Position numbers and translations under genes: made by a program. DNA of 64,000 bases, from NCBI GenBank assembly GCA_964036045.1, contig OZ038382.1, positions 116,762,929 through 116,826,928 of the forward strand, written 5' to 3'. This DNA is from Eutreptiella sp. 'Long Island Sound 2002'. Taxonomy: Eukaryota; Euglenozoa; Euglenophyceae; Eutreptiales; Eutreptiaceae. Shown here piece after piece: positions 1 through 10,908 of the stretch. How positions within the stretch are numbered: position 1 is the stretch's first letter; every line of letters begins with the position of its first letter. The notes beneath the pieces are model-generated. The model saw nothing but the letters and a program-made list of their open reading frames with translations. It had not been told where the DNA came from and ran no database searches.

Positions 1-614
1 GGTGAATCCTTGCAGTGTGCACACACATGCACACGACTTTTGGAAAATACAATCCTCACCAAAAAGGCCTCGAATTAGGTTCCCCTTGAATGACCTCAAC
101 ATCAGCAGCAAAAATGGGCCAACTTGCTTTCGTGGGCCAACTTGCTTCATGTAGCATCAGCCGGTCATGTCCATCATACAGTACATTAGCTGTCGCAGCC
201 AGACCCAAAGATCCGAAATCGTAGGGTGCCATCATGAATGTACCAGTTGTCACATGATTCCCCATCATCATAATCAAATCTCCACCCACAAAGGACAAAA
301 AAGGGGGTAGGAGGGGGAAATGTGTACAGATGGGCCGAAAAGGGGCAAAACGTGCGCACACAATAACACATGCCACACACCCCTAACATGGTTGTGTGTC
401 AACTGTGCCGGCCAAACCCCTCAAGAACCATGCTACACCCTCTCTAGTCTGGTGTCTGGTGTCTGAGCGCCTGGAGCCGATTCCTCCGGACGCACCGGAT
501 ACGGCCGCCCCGGCCAGGCTGGGCTGGACGTCGCCACACCGCGGTGGGCGCAGCGTCCATCGCGTCGCTCTCGTCTCCCCCACGCCCCCCCCCCCCTTGC
601 CCTGGGTCCCCGCT
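1..614. other. left edge, no gene supported
   Basis: Only short overlapping reading frames on both strands are present and none has convincing protein character. Positions 470-600 are GC-rich and end in a C-run just before the 50-bp minisatellite begins. I see no promoter, RNA gene or repeat unit that I can name. Confidence 0.4.
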
Positions 615-3600
615 GATACAATCCGCATGGGCACACGCCCTATGCCTTCAGTTCTGCCAAAAGTAATATATTCTGCATGGACACACGCCCAATGCCCCCA
701 GTTCTGCCAAAAGTAATAAATTCTGCATGGACACACGCCCTATGCCTTCAGTTTTGCCAAAAGGAATATATTCTGCATGGGCACACGCCCAATGTTCCCA
801 GTTCTGCCAAAAGTAATATATTCTGCATGGGCACACGCCCTATGCCTTCAGTTCTGCCAATAGTAATAAATTCTGCATGGTCGCACGACCAATGCCCCGA
901 GTTCTGTCACTAGTAATAAATTCTGCATGGGCACACGCCCAATGCTCCCAGTTCTGCCAGAAGCAATAAATTCTGCATGGACACACGACCAATGCCTTCA
1001 GTTCTGCCAAAAGTAATAAATCCTGCATGGGTACATGCCCAATACCTTCAGTTCTGCCAAAAGTGATACATTCTGCATGGGCACACGCCCTATGCCTTCA
1101 GTTCTGCCAATAGTAATAAATTCTGCATGGACACACGCCCAATTCCCCCAGTTCTGCCAAAAGTAATAAATTTTGCATGGGCACACGTCCAATGCTCCCA
1201 GTTCTGCCAAAAACAATAAATTCTGCATGCACACATGCCCAATACCTTCAGTTCTGCCAAAGTAATAAATTCCGCATGGACACATGCCCAATACTTTCAG
1301 TTCTGCCAAAAATAATATATTCTGCATGGGCACACACCCAATACCTTCAGTTCTGCCAATAGCAATAAAGTCTGCATGGGCACACACCCAATACCTTCAG
1401 CTCTGCCAAAAGTAATAAATTCTGCCTGGACACACGCCCAATACCTTCAATTCTGCCAATAGTAATATATTCTGCATGGACACATGCCCAATACCTTCAG
1501 TTCTGCCAAAAGTAAGATATTCTGCATGGGCACACACCCAATACCTTCAGTTCTGCCAAAAGTAATAAATTCTGCATGGACACATGCCCAATACCTTCAG
1601 TTCTGCCAAAAGTAAGATATTCTGCATGGGCACACACCCAATACCTTCAGTTCTGCCAAAAGTAATAAATTCTGCATGGACACATGCCCAATACCTTCAG
1701 TTCTGTCAATAGTAATAAATTCTGCATGGACACACGCCCAATGCCCCCAGTTCTGCCAAAAGTAATAAATTCTGCATGGACACACGACCAATGCCTTCAG
1801 TTTTGCCAAAAGTAATAAATCCTGCATGGGCACACACCCAATGCTCCCAGTGCTGCCAAAAGGAATAAGTTCTGTAGGGGCACACGCCCTATGCCTTCAG
1901 TTCTGCCAATAGTAATAAATTCTGCATGGACACACGCCCAATTCCCCCAGTTCTGCCAAAAGTAATAAATTCTGCATGGAAACATGCCCAATACCTTCAG
2001 CTCTGCCACAAACAATAAATTCTGCATGGGCACACGCCCAATACCTTCAGTTCTGCCAAAAGTAATAAATTCTGCATGGGCACACACCCAATACCTTCAG
2101 TTCTGCCGAAGTAATAAATTCCGCATGGACACATGCCCAATACCTTCAGTTCTGCCAAAAGTAATAAATTCTGCATGGGCACACGCCCAATACCTTCAGT
2201 TCTGCCAATAGTAATAAATTCTGCATGGTCACATGCCCAATACCTTCAGTTCTGCCAAAAGTAATAACTTCTGCATGGGCACACACCCAATACCTTCAGT
2301 TCTGCCAAAAGTAATAAATTCTGCCTGGACACACGCCCAATACCTTCAATTCTGCGAACAGTAATATATTCTGCATGGACACATGCCCAATACTTTCAGT
2401 TCTGCCAAAAGTAATAAATTCTGCATGGGCACACGCCCAATACCTTCAGTTCTGCCAAAAGTAATAAATTGTGCATGGGCACACACCCAATACCTTCAGT
2501 TCTGCCAAAAGTAATAAATTCCGCATGGACACATGCCCAATACCTTCAGTTCTGCCAAAAGTAATAAATTCTGCATGGACACATGCCCAATACCTTCAGT
2601 TCTGCCAAAAGTAAGATATTCTGCATGGGCACACACCCAATACCTTCAGTTCTGCCAAAAGTAATAAATTCCGCATGGACACATGCCCAATACCTTCAGT
2701 TCTGCCAAAAGTAATAAATTCTGCATGGACACATGCCCAATACCTTCAGTTCTGTCAATAGTAATAAATTCTGCATGGACACACGCCCAATGCCCCCAGT
2801 TCTGCCAAAAGTAATGAATTCTGCATGGACACACGACCAATGCCTTCAGTTTTGCCAAAAGTAATAAATCCTGCATGGGCACACGCCCAATGCTCCCAGT
2901 GCTGCCAAAAGGAATAAGTTCTGTAGGGGCACACGCCCTATGCCTTCAGTTCTGCCAATAGTAATAAATTCTGCATGGACACACGCCCAATTCCCCCAGT
3001 TCTGCCAAAAGTAATAAATTCTGCATGGAAACATGCCCAATACCTTCAGCTCTGCCGGAAAACAATAAATTCTGCATGGGCACACGCCCAATACCTTCAG
3101 TTCTGCCAAAAGTAATAAATTCTGCATGGGCACACACCCAATACCTTCAGTTCTGCCGAAGTAATAAATTCCGCATGGACACATGCCCAATACCTTCAGT
3201 TCTGCCAAAAGTAATAAATTCTGCATGGGCACACGCCCAATACCTTCAGTTCTGCCAATAGTAATAAATTCTGCATGGTCACATGCCCAATACCTTCAGT
3301 TCTGCCAAAAGTAATAACTTCTGCATGGGCACACACCCAATACCTTCAGTTCTGCCAAAAGTAATAAATTCTGCCTGGACACACGCCCAATACCTTCAAT
3401 TCTGCCAACAGTAATATATTCTGCATGGACACATGCCCAATACTTTCAGTTCTGCCAAAAGTAATAAATTGTGCATGGGCACACACCCAATACCTTCAGT
3501 TCTGCCAAAAGTAATAAATTCCGCATGGACACATGCCCAATACCTTCAGTTCTGCCAAAAGTAATAAATTCTGCATGGGCACACGCCCAATACCTTCAGT

Positions 3601-5650
3601 TCTGCCAAAAGTAAGATATTCTGCATGGGCACACACCCAATACCTTCAGTTCCGCCAAAAGTAAGAACTTCTGCATGGGCACACACCCAATACCTTCAGT
3701 TCTGCCAAAAGTAATAAATTCCGCATGGACACATGCCCAATACCTTCAGTTCTGCCAAAAGTAATAAATTCTGCATGGGCACACGCCCAATACCTTCAGT
3801 TCTGCCAAAAGTAATAAATTCCGCATGGGCACACACCCAATACCTTCAGTTCCGCCAAAAGTAATGAATTCTGCATGGACACATGCCCAATACCTTCAGT
3901 TCTGCCAAAAGTAATAAATCCTGCATGGGCACACACCCTATGCCTTCAGTTCTGCCAAAAGTAATAACGTCCGCATGGACACACGCCCAATGCCCCCAGT
4001 TCTGCCAAAAGTAATATATTCTGCATGGGCAAAACACACCCATTGCCCCCAGTTCTGCCAAAAATGAAAAATTCTGCATGGGCACACACCCAATACCTTC
4101 AGTTCTGCCCAAAGGAATAAATTCTGCATGGGTACATGCCCAATACCTTCAGTTCTGCCAATAGTAATAAATTCTGCATGGGCACACACCCAATACCTTC
4201 AGTTCTGCCAATAGTAATAAATTCTGCATGGACACATGCCCAATACCTTCAGTTCTGCCAAAAGTAATAAATTCTGCATGGGCAAACGCCCAATACCTTC
4301 AGTTCTGCCAAAAGTAATATATTCTGCATGGACACATGCCCAATACCTGCAGTTCTGCCAATAGTAATAACTTCTGCATGGACACACGCCCAATGCCCCC
4401 AGTTCTGCCAAAAGGAATATATTCTGCATGGCCACACGCCCAATGCTCCCAGTTCTGCCAAAAATAAAACATTCTGCATAGGCACACACCCAATACCTTC
4501 AGTTCCGCCAAAAGTAATAAATTCTGCATGGGTACATGCCCAATACCTTCAGTTCTGCCAAAAGTGATACATTCTGCATGGGCGCACACCCAATACCTTG
4601 AGCTCTGCCAATTGTCAGGAATTCTGCATGGACACATGCCCAATACCTTGAGCTCTGCCAAAAGTAAATAAATTCTGCATGGACACACGCCCTATGCCTT
4701 CAGTTCTGCCAAAAGTAATAAATTCTGCATGGACACACGCCCAATGCCCCCAGTGCTGCCAAAAGTAATATATTCTGCATGGGCACACACCCAATGCTCC
4801 CAGTTCTGCCAAACATAAAACATTCTCCATACGCACACACCCAATACCTTCAGTTCTGCCAAAAGTAATAAATTCTGCATGGGCAAACGCCCAATACCTT
4901 CAGTTCTGCCAAAAGTGATATATTCTGCATGGACACACGCCCAATACCTTCAGTTCTGCCAAAAGTAATAAATTGTGCATGGAAACATGCCCAATACCTT
5001 CAGCTCTGCCAAAAGTAATAAATTCTGCATGGCCACACGCCCAATGCCCCCAGTTCTGCCAAAAGTAATATATTCTGCATGGACACATGCCCAATACCTT
5101 CAGTTCTGCCAATAGTAATAAATTCTGCATGGACACGTGCCCAATACCTTCAGTTCTGCCAAAAGTAATAACTTCTGCATGGGCACACACCCTATGCCTT
5201 CAGTTCTGCCAAAAGTAACAAAGTTTGCATGGGCACACGCCCTATGCCTTCAGTTCTGCCTATAGTAATAAATTCTGCAGGGACACACGCCCAATGCCCC
5301 CAGTTCTGCTAAAAGTAATATATTCTGCACGGGCACTCACCCAATGCTCCCAGTTCTGCCAAAAATGAAAAATTCTGCATGGGCACACACCCAATACCTT
5401 CAGTTCTGCCAAAAGTAATAAATTCTGCATGGGTACATGCCCAATACCTTCAGTTCTGCCAAAAGTAATAAATTCTGCATGGGCACACGCCCTATGCCTT
5501 CAGTTCTGCCAATAGTAATAAATTCTGCATGGACACACGCCCAATGCCCCCAGTTCTGCTAAAAGTAATATATTCTGCATGGGCACACGGCCAACGCCTT
5601 CAGTTCTGCCAAAAGCAATAACTTCTGCATGGGCACACGCCCAATGCCCA
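615..5650. repeat. 50-bp minisatellite, about 100 copies
   Basis: A 50-bp unit repeats head to tail for about 5 kb. Each unit contains CTGCATGG, then CACACGCCCAATACC, then TTCAGTTCTGCC, then AAAAGTAATAAA. Variation sits at a few fixed places (GGGCACACGC versus GGACACATGC; AATACCTTC versus AATGCCCCC; AAAAGT versus AATAGT), so units fall into recurring subtypes. Because 50 is not a multiple of three, the minus strand reads as a peptide periodic at 50 residues that uses all three frames in turn. No single frame stays open for more than about 130 codons, so I treat this as non-coding satellite. Confidence 0.97.
1560..3460. repeat. higher-order duplication inside the 50-bp array
   Basis: About 17 consecutive units from 1560 to 2410 reappear in the same order at 2609 to 3460. 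Private markers prove it: the variant CAGTGCTGCCAAAAGG lies at 1848 and 2897, CTGTCAATAGT at 1703 and 2752, and the shortened GCCGAAGTAATAAATTCC at 2105 and 3155. The offset is 1049-1050 bp, i.e. 21 units with a one-base indel. The right-hand copy then lacks one unit relative to the left. Confidence 0.9.
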
Positions 5651-5652
5651 CG

Positions 5653-6262
5653 GCGCACACCTGGTGTCTGGTCGCTGCCACACGGCAGAGCCTGGGCCCC
5701 AGAGCCGTCCATAGCCGCACGGCGTCACGGTTGGGGGTATCCAGGCAGGGGTAGGCGCACACCTGGTGTCTGGTTGCTGCCACACGGCAGAGCCTGGGCC
5801 CCAGAGCCGTCCATAGCCGCACGGCGTCACGGTTGGGGGTATCCAGGCAGGGGTAGGCGCACACCTGGTGTCTGGTTGCTGCCACACGGCAGAGCCTGGG
5901 CCTCAGAGCCGTCCATAGCCGCACGGCGTCACGGTTGGGGGTATCCAGGCAGGGGTAGGCGCACACCTGGTGTCTGGTTGCTGCCACACGGCAGAGCCTG
6001 GGCCTCAGAGCCGTCCATAGCCGCACGGCGTCACGGTTGGGGGTATCCAGGCAGGGGTAGGCGCACACCTGGTGTCTGGTTGCTGCCACACGGCAGAGCC
6101 TGGGCCCCAGAGCCGTCCATAGCCGCACGGCGTCACGGTTGGGGGTATCCAGGCAGGGGTAGGCGCACACCTGGTGTCTGGTTGCTGCCACACGGCAGAG
6201 CCTGGGCCCCAGGGCCGTCCATAGCCGCACGGCGTCACGGTTGGGGGTATCCAGGCTGGGGG
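5653..6262. repeat. 102-bp minisatellite, six copies
   Basis: Six nearly identical 102-bp units start at GCGCACACCTGGTGTCTGG and end in GGTATCCAGGCAGGGG. They abut the end of the 50-bp array directly. Since 102 is 34 codons, long frames stay open on both strands (233 codons on plus, about 257 on minus). This is expected from repetition and is not evidence of a gene. The copies differ by only a few bases, so the expansion is recent. Confidence 0.95.
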
Positions 6263-7100
6263 ATCGCACGATCCCAGTGAATAAAAAATGGCTCATGGTC
6301 ACGCACGTGACCTGGGGACGAAAAGGGGCCATGTCGCTTCATGGCCAGGAGGCAAGAGGTGGGCCCTGATCCTCCCCGGAAGTCCTTGTGTCGCGCACTG
6401 TTTTCCCTCCCCCCCCCAGCTGGATGTCACCGCACGGTGCTCCTCCAGTGCGGCCTGCCCCGCACGGGGCACCGCGGTGTCGCTGAGCCTTGCGACCTGT
6501 TTTTCGCCCTGGCGCCCCGGTCGCACGACCACCAGGGGGACTCCCGCCGGCTACACCCTCTCTAGGGGGTGTCCTTGCACTGTGCGCACACTGCGCGCTA
6601 CTTTTAGACTATGTTTCCCCCCAAGAGCCCCTGGGTACACGCCTTCCAAACGCCCCTAATTTTAGGTCACCCAAACAGCAGAAGACAAATGCAAGCTACC
6701 TTCCCTCCACATAAGCGCTCCTAAGGACGACCTCATTGGCCGAATCATGTCCGAAATCATCCAAAATTGCCCACAATCTCCCAAAATCAGACTTGAATCT
6801 AAGACAATGGCAAAGGCGCCAAACATTCAAACATCATAATTACCTTGTATACAATGTTGGCGGGTGAGTTCTGACATTCAATGATTTTTTTTAAAAAAAT
6901 TTGATCTTGATCATCATCATCGTTATGCATCATCATGACTATGTACATGATGGATGACCATGTTCATCACATTCTGCGTGACGACGACCATCCGGGGATC
7001 TTCTCCTGTTGTCTTGGGGACAAGGTCTCTGGGCTTCAACACTCCTCGTCGTCGTATTCCTTCTCTTGTTGCTCCTTCGTTGTGTGTCCGTCACCTCAAC
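6263..7100. other. unassigned spacer
   Basis: Short GC-rich frames (6290-6715) give way to AT-rich DNA with an A/T run near 6890. Nothing recognisable as a gene, RNA or repeat was found. Confidence 0.4.
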
Positions 7101-7445
7101 TCAAGCGCCAAGGGTACTGGCTTTGGTGCTTGTGGACAATTGGGCGCCCTCGGCACCTATCGACTCGCTAGGCCAGTACCTTTGACAACTAATGATGCCC
7201 CTAGCATCCCAAAGTATGGGTCTGTAGCACGGCGAGACGGCCAAATAGTTGCACTCCGCTAAGTGCGCCCCCCTACAGCGCCCTCCAACACAAGTTCTTA
7301 TCACATGGGTGCCATCAATAGAATTCAACAAACTTTCCACCCAAGAAACCCAGTAGCTTCTGGAAAAAGGCAAGAACCGGGGTGTCGGTAGTTGTCCATT
7401 GCCCGCTGCACTGTGTGCAATGCATGCACACCGCGTGAACAACAT
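7101..7445 (-). pseudogene. possible decayed coding segment, minus strand
   Basis: The minus strand has an open stretch whose middle (complement of about 7230-7340) includes WVESLLNSIDGTHVI. The string IDGTH is reminiscent of the first catalytic aspartate region of PIF/Harbinger-type nucleases, but the residues after it do not continue that pattern. No start, full domain or second acidic residue is visible. It could equally be a chance frame. Confidence 0.2.
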
Positions 7446-7521
7446 TCCCTGAATCGGCTGGATATAACCTGCCCCCCCCCGGCTGCCCTACAAGGAACAT
7501 CCTTGCAGGAGGTGCCCTTAG

Positions 7522-8024
7522 AATGGCAAAGGGGTTTGCAAGTTTGCAAGAAAACATACCAGAGAGTGTAGCCCTTTGAGCGTATGTAGCGGCCAAACAC
7601 ATTTAGATGATCTTAGGACGTCCGCTAACCCCACAAGCGCATTCCAACCAATGGTGAATTTGAAGTTGTGGGGCAAGGGACAACTATATTGTCCTCCAAT
7701 TGAGAAAGAAATATATTTCAAAATGGGTAACCTCTACATGCAGTGAAATTGGTGGGTCTACATGATGCGACGGAAAAAGGTTTAGACGGTAGCAATGAAG
7801 GCCATACTGTATCCGAGGGTAGCAAAGACAGAAGCCATGGCCCATTACCGCCGAAGGCAGTGGCGGAGAAGGGTGGCACCAAGAAGACGAAGAAAAAGGC
7901 CAAATTGACCCCTGAAGGGGAAGAAAGCAGTGATCCGGCCGCCCAGCCTAAAAAGAAGAAGTCCAAGGCGGAAGCTCCAATGCAATGGAGAGATCAAGCA
8001 AGAAACTCCTCGCTGACTGTGTGA
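7522..8024 (+). pseudogene. fragment of an unrecognised lysine-rich protein
   Basis: Two plus-strand frames abut. The first (7522-7746, 74 codons, no initiator at its start) reads like real protein, with cysteines and histidines near its start and the string KLWGKGQLYCPPIEKE. The second (about 7743-8024) continues with GLHDATEKGLDGSN and then lysine-rich runs such as KKTKKKAKL and PKKKKSKAE, typical of nuclear proteins. The frames can be joined by a frameshift or by removing 17 bases, GTAACCTCTACATGCAG (7727-7743), which has GT...AG ends. No family was recognised and neighbouring DNA gives no context. Confidence 0.4.
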
Positions 8025-8263
8025 TCCGTTCCTACCCGAGCCCCCTTGCGCATGCACAGCCTTGGGGGAATGTTTGCCCGCCGTGCGCCCGGCGCGCTAC
8101 TTTTCTATTAACTATCCCGACTTCAGCCCCCGAGTTACCCTCCCATGGAGAAGCCCCCCAAGTAGACCACATTGCACTGCACACCTTCCCTACAAAGCAC
8201 GTGGCAAAATTAAGCAATATCTGTGACTTCAACCACTCCAACTGTCATTTGTAGTGTAATTAA

Positions 8264-8581
8264 CAAAGATTGTCCCGGTTTCCCCAATAGCACCGGACGG
8301 TTGGGGCCCAAAAGAGGGCGGAAATGCTACATCACCCCTGCATTCTCGGGGGTCCCCAACAAAGGGAACAAAATCAAAACTCAAAACCTACGCCGGGGGT
8401 CACCATGATGCACCACACAACAAAGCGTGGATTCAAAGATTGTCCCGGTTTCCTCAATAGCACCGGACGGTTGGGGCCCAAAAGAGGGCGGAAATGCTAC
8501 ATCACCCCTGCATTCTCGGGGGTCCCCAAAAAAGGGGGACAAAATCACAACTCAAAACCTCCGCTAGGGGTCACCATGATG
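8264..8581. repeat. 170-bp tandem duplication
   Basis: The segment beginning AAAGATTGTCCCGGTTTCC at 8265 is repeated at 8435. Both copies contain GCACCGGACGGTTGGGGCCC, then a GGGCGGAAATGCTACATC stretch, then CACCCCTGCATTCTCGGGGG, and end GGGGTCACCATGATG. The CACCCCTGC-N-TCGGGG phrase also occurs in the 85-bp satellite at 9.8-10.4 kb and, in reverse complement, at 18.1-18.4 kb, so these are probably one old repeat family. Confidence 0.9.
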
Positions 8582-9540
8582 CCCCTAGGAGCCCCTAGTA
8601 TCTCAAAGTATGGGTCTCTAGTACGGTCAGACGCCTAAATAGTTGCACTGCGCGCGCAGTGCGCGCGCATTGCGCTTGAGGCGCCCCCTAAGTGCGCCCC
8701 CTTAGCGCACCCCCTAAAAGGTCACCGGTGGGGCACGGGTCCAAAAAGATGCCCGGCGCGTGCCCGGCGCGCTAACGTTCCCCCCTTGGCTAAGCACGGG
8801 GTGCGCGTTTAACCGCCGTTTTGAGGAAATTTTGGGACCGGTGTTTTTGTGGTCCAGAATGGAGGATTGGGTGTTTGTACAGTGTTTGTGCAAGGAAAGA
8901 GGGACTCCGTCATGTTTGTGATAGTGCACGTTTGTGTTTCACCTTTGGGCTTACATTTGCGCCTCTGTTTGTGTGCGTGCGTCACGGGGGGGGGGGGACT
9001 CCGCGAGTCCTAGGACGTCAACTACCCCCCCCCTCCCCAGGGGCCTCCGGCCAATAGTTAGTTGGAGGGGGGGGGGGGGTAGTTGGCGTCCAGAACTGAG
9101 GGGTCGCCCCCCCCTCACGTGGTTGTATCCGTCTGGTGTGCCGTGTACATGTGTATGCGTGTGTATGAGTGTGGTGCGTTGTGTCACACCGTGTGTATGT
9201 GTGCATGCGGGGCTGCTGCTGAAAACCAACCCAAGTGTCAAGTGCATACATATTGAAATTGTAAGTTTTAGATTTCTCGGCTACGACTGCCATGAAACAC
9301 ATTTTGGGTGGTCCCTAGCTTCAATGCGGCTGCTTTGGTTGGCGGCTGATTGACGGTCAGTGGCATTCTGCGAAGGGCAGTGGGTGTTTGCTGAATAGTG
9401 GATGACAAGTAACAGTTGCTGAGGGGCTCACTTTTTCTTGAGGATGGATGAACTCTAGTCGTTTTGCTACCCCCCCCTCCCCCTTGCGCAAGCACGGACG
9501 CGGTCACAAAAGTCAGGTCAAAATGGCAGTTCAACGGGGC
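8582..9540. other. unassigned GC-rich spacer
   Basis: Contains GCGC-rich patches (8648-8680), several C and G runs (8989, 9026, 9068, 9470) and a TG-rich stretch (9130-9210). Short frames on both strands lack protein character. No gene is supported. Confidence 0.4.
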
Positions 9541-9802
9541 ATTTGGTGAAACCTAGTATGCACGTAGAAAAACTAGTAAAATGTAGCAAAACCTAGTGAA
9601 ATGTAGCAAAACCTAGTAAAAAAAATTTTTTTAAAAAAAATTTGAAAAAAAAATTTTACTAGGTAAAAAAAGCAAAAATTTTAAAAAAATTTCCCTTACT
9701 AGGTTACTAGGTAGTGACAAATTTGGACTTGAATTTGAACAAAACACACCAAGTTTAAGGGGGGGGGGGGTCAACGGGTTCCGAAACCTAGTAAAACCTG
9801 CT
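9541..9802. repeat. AT-rich CTAGTAAAA / TTTTACTAG cluster, left
   Basis: ACCTAGTAAAA and its reverse complement TTTTACTAGGT alternate here, separated by A or T runs, so many hairpins can form. The same motif cluster is found on the far side of the 85-bp satellite, so the two clusters bracket it. Confidence 0.85.
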
Positions 9803-10365
9803 GCAGAGCGGGGGGCAAAATCAGAAGTGGCCCACAAGTGGGCAAAGTGGCTACCTCACCCCTGCCGTATCGGGGAGCGCCACCGCTGCAGAGCGGGGGG
9901 CAAAATCAGAAGTGACCCACAAGTGGGCAAATTGGCTACCTCACCCCTGCTGTATCGGGGAGCCCCACCGCTGCAGAGCGGGGGGCAAAATCAGAAGTGG
10001 CCCACTTGTGGGCAAGGTGGCTACTTAACCCCTGCCGCCTAGGGGATCCCCTCCGCTTCAGAGCGGGGGGAAGAATCAGAAGTGGCCCATTTGTGGGCAA
10101 GGTGGCTACTTAACCCCTGCCGCCTCGGGGATCCCCACCGCTTCAGAGCGGGGGGCAGAATCAGAAGTGGCCCACTTGTGGTCAAGGTGGCTACTTAACC
10201 CCTGCCGCCTCGGGGATCCCCACCGCTTCAGAGCGGGGGGCAGAATCAGAAGTGGCCCACGTGTGGGCAAGGTGGCTACTTAACCCCTGCCGCCTCGGGG
10301 ATCCCCACCGCTTCAGAGCGGGGGGCAGAATCAGAAGTGGCCCACAAGTGGGCAAGGTGGCTACC
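9803..10365. repeat. 85-bp satellite, about 6.5 copies
   Basis: Units begin GCAGAGCGGGGGGCA (9803, 9888, 9973 and onward) at 85-bp spacing. Each carries TCAGAAGTGGCCCAC, a small inverted repeat CCCAC(AA/TT)GTGGG, GTGGCTAC, and CCCCTGCCG..TCGGGG. The first three units share ACCTCACCCCTGC or close variants and later ones TACTTAACCCCTGCC, showing that subtypes spread locally. Confidence 0.95.
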
Positions 10366-10612
10366 CAGTAACCTAGTAAAAAAAAAACTTTTGTTTTCAC
10401 TAGGTTCTGAAACCTAGTACAAACAAAAACTTTTTTTTTACTAGGTTCCGAAACCTAGTAAAAACAAAAAAAAATTTTTACTAGGTTTTGAAACCTAGTA
10501 AAAAAGGAACTTTTTTTTTTACTAGGTTCCCAATACCTAGTAAAAAATCCTGTTACCTAGTAAACTGTTACCTAGTAAAAAAAATTTTTTTTTACTAGGT
10601 TTCACTACAGAC
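10366..10612. repeat. AT-rich CTAGTAAAA / TTTTACTAG cluster, right
   Basis: This is the mirror of the left cluster. About a dozen CTAGTAAA or TTTACTAG motifs are interrupted by A and T runs, directly after the last 85-bp unit. Confidence 0.85.
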
Positions 10613-10908
10613 CCAGTTCAACGCCCACCCCGTGCTTAGACCAGGTCGTGCATGCACGCATCACACGTGACAGCAAATGTGTGGGGGAGCTCTCAGATGA
10701 GGATGGCGAGGGGCTGCGAATGGGGAAGACCACTTTATCAAAAGCGGCATTGTGCTCAAATCTCCTTCCCATTCCGCATGTACTTCAAATGAATGTAGAT
10801 GTCCCCATGACGGGGGGGACCAAAAATATTGGCAGCCACATGTTCCCCAGTGCTCCGAATGTACGTGACACCCATGCCGGGAATAAAACTGTTAGCCATG
10901 GTTGAAAA

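Noticed and set aside
998-5190. Series of minus-strand frames of 60-130 codons with repeated CPCRIYYFWQNWGHW-type peptides
   Set aside because: They are the three-frame translation of the 50-bp satellite. Each frame ends quickly and neighbouring units use different frames, so there is no single protein.
615-5650. Possible CRISPR array
   Set aside because: The repeats are directly adjacent with no unique spacers, and the sequence is eukaryotic in every other respect.
5559-6332. 257-codon minus-strand and 233-codon plus-strand frames
   Set aside because: Both come from the 102-bp repeat, whose length is a multiple of three. They overlap each other completely and have no start context or flanking exons.
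7230-7340. PIF/Harbinger nuclease signature around IDGTH on the minus strand
   Set aside because: Only the single short string fits. The following residues and the second and third acidic positions are missing, so it is listed only as a low-confidence coding trace.
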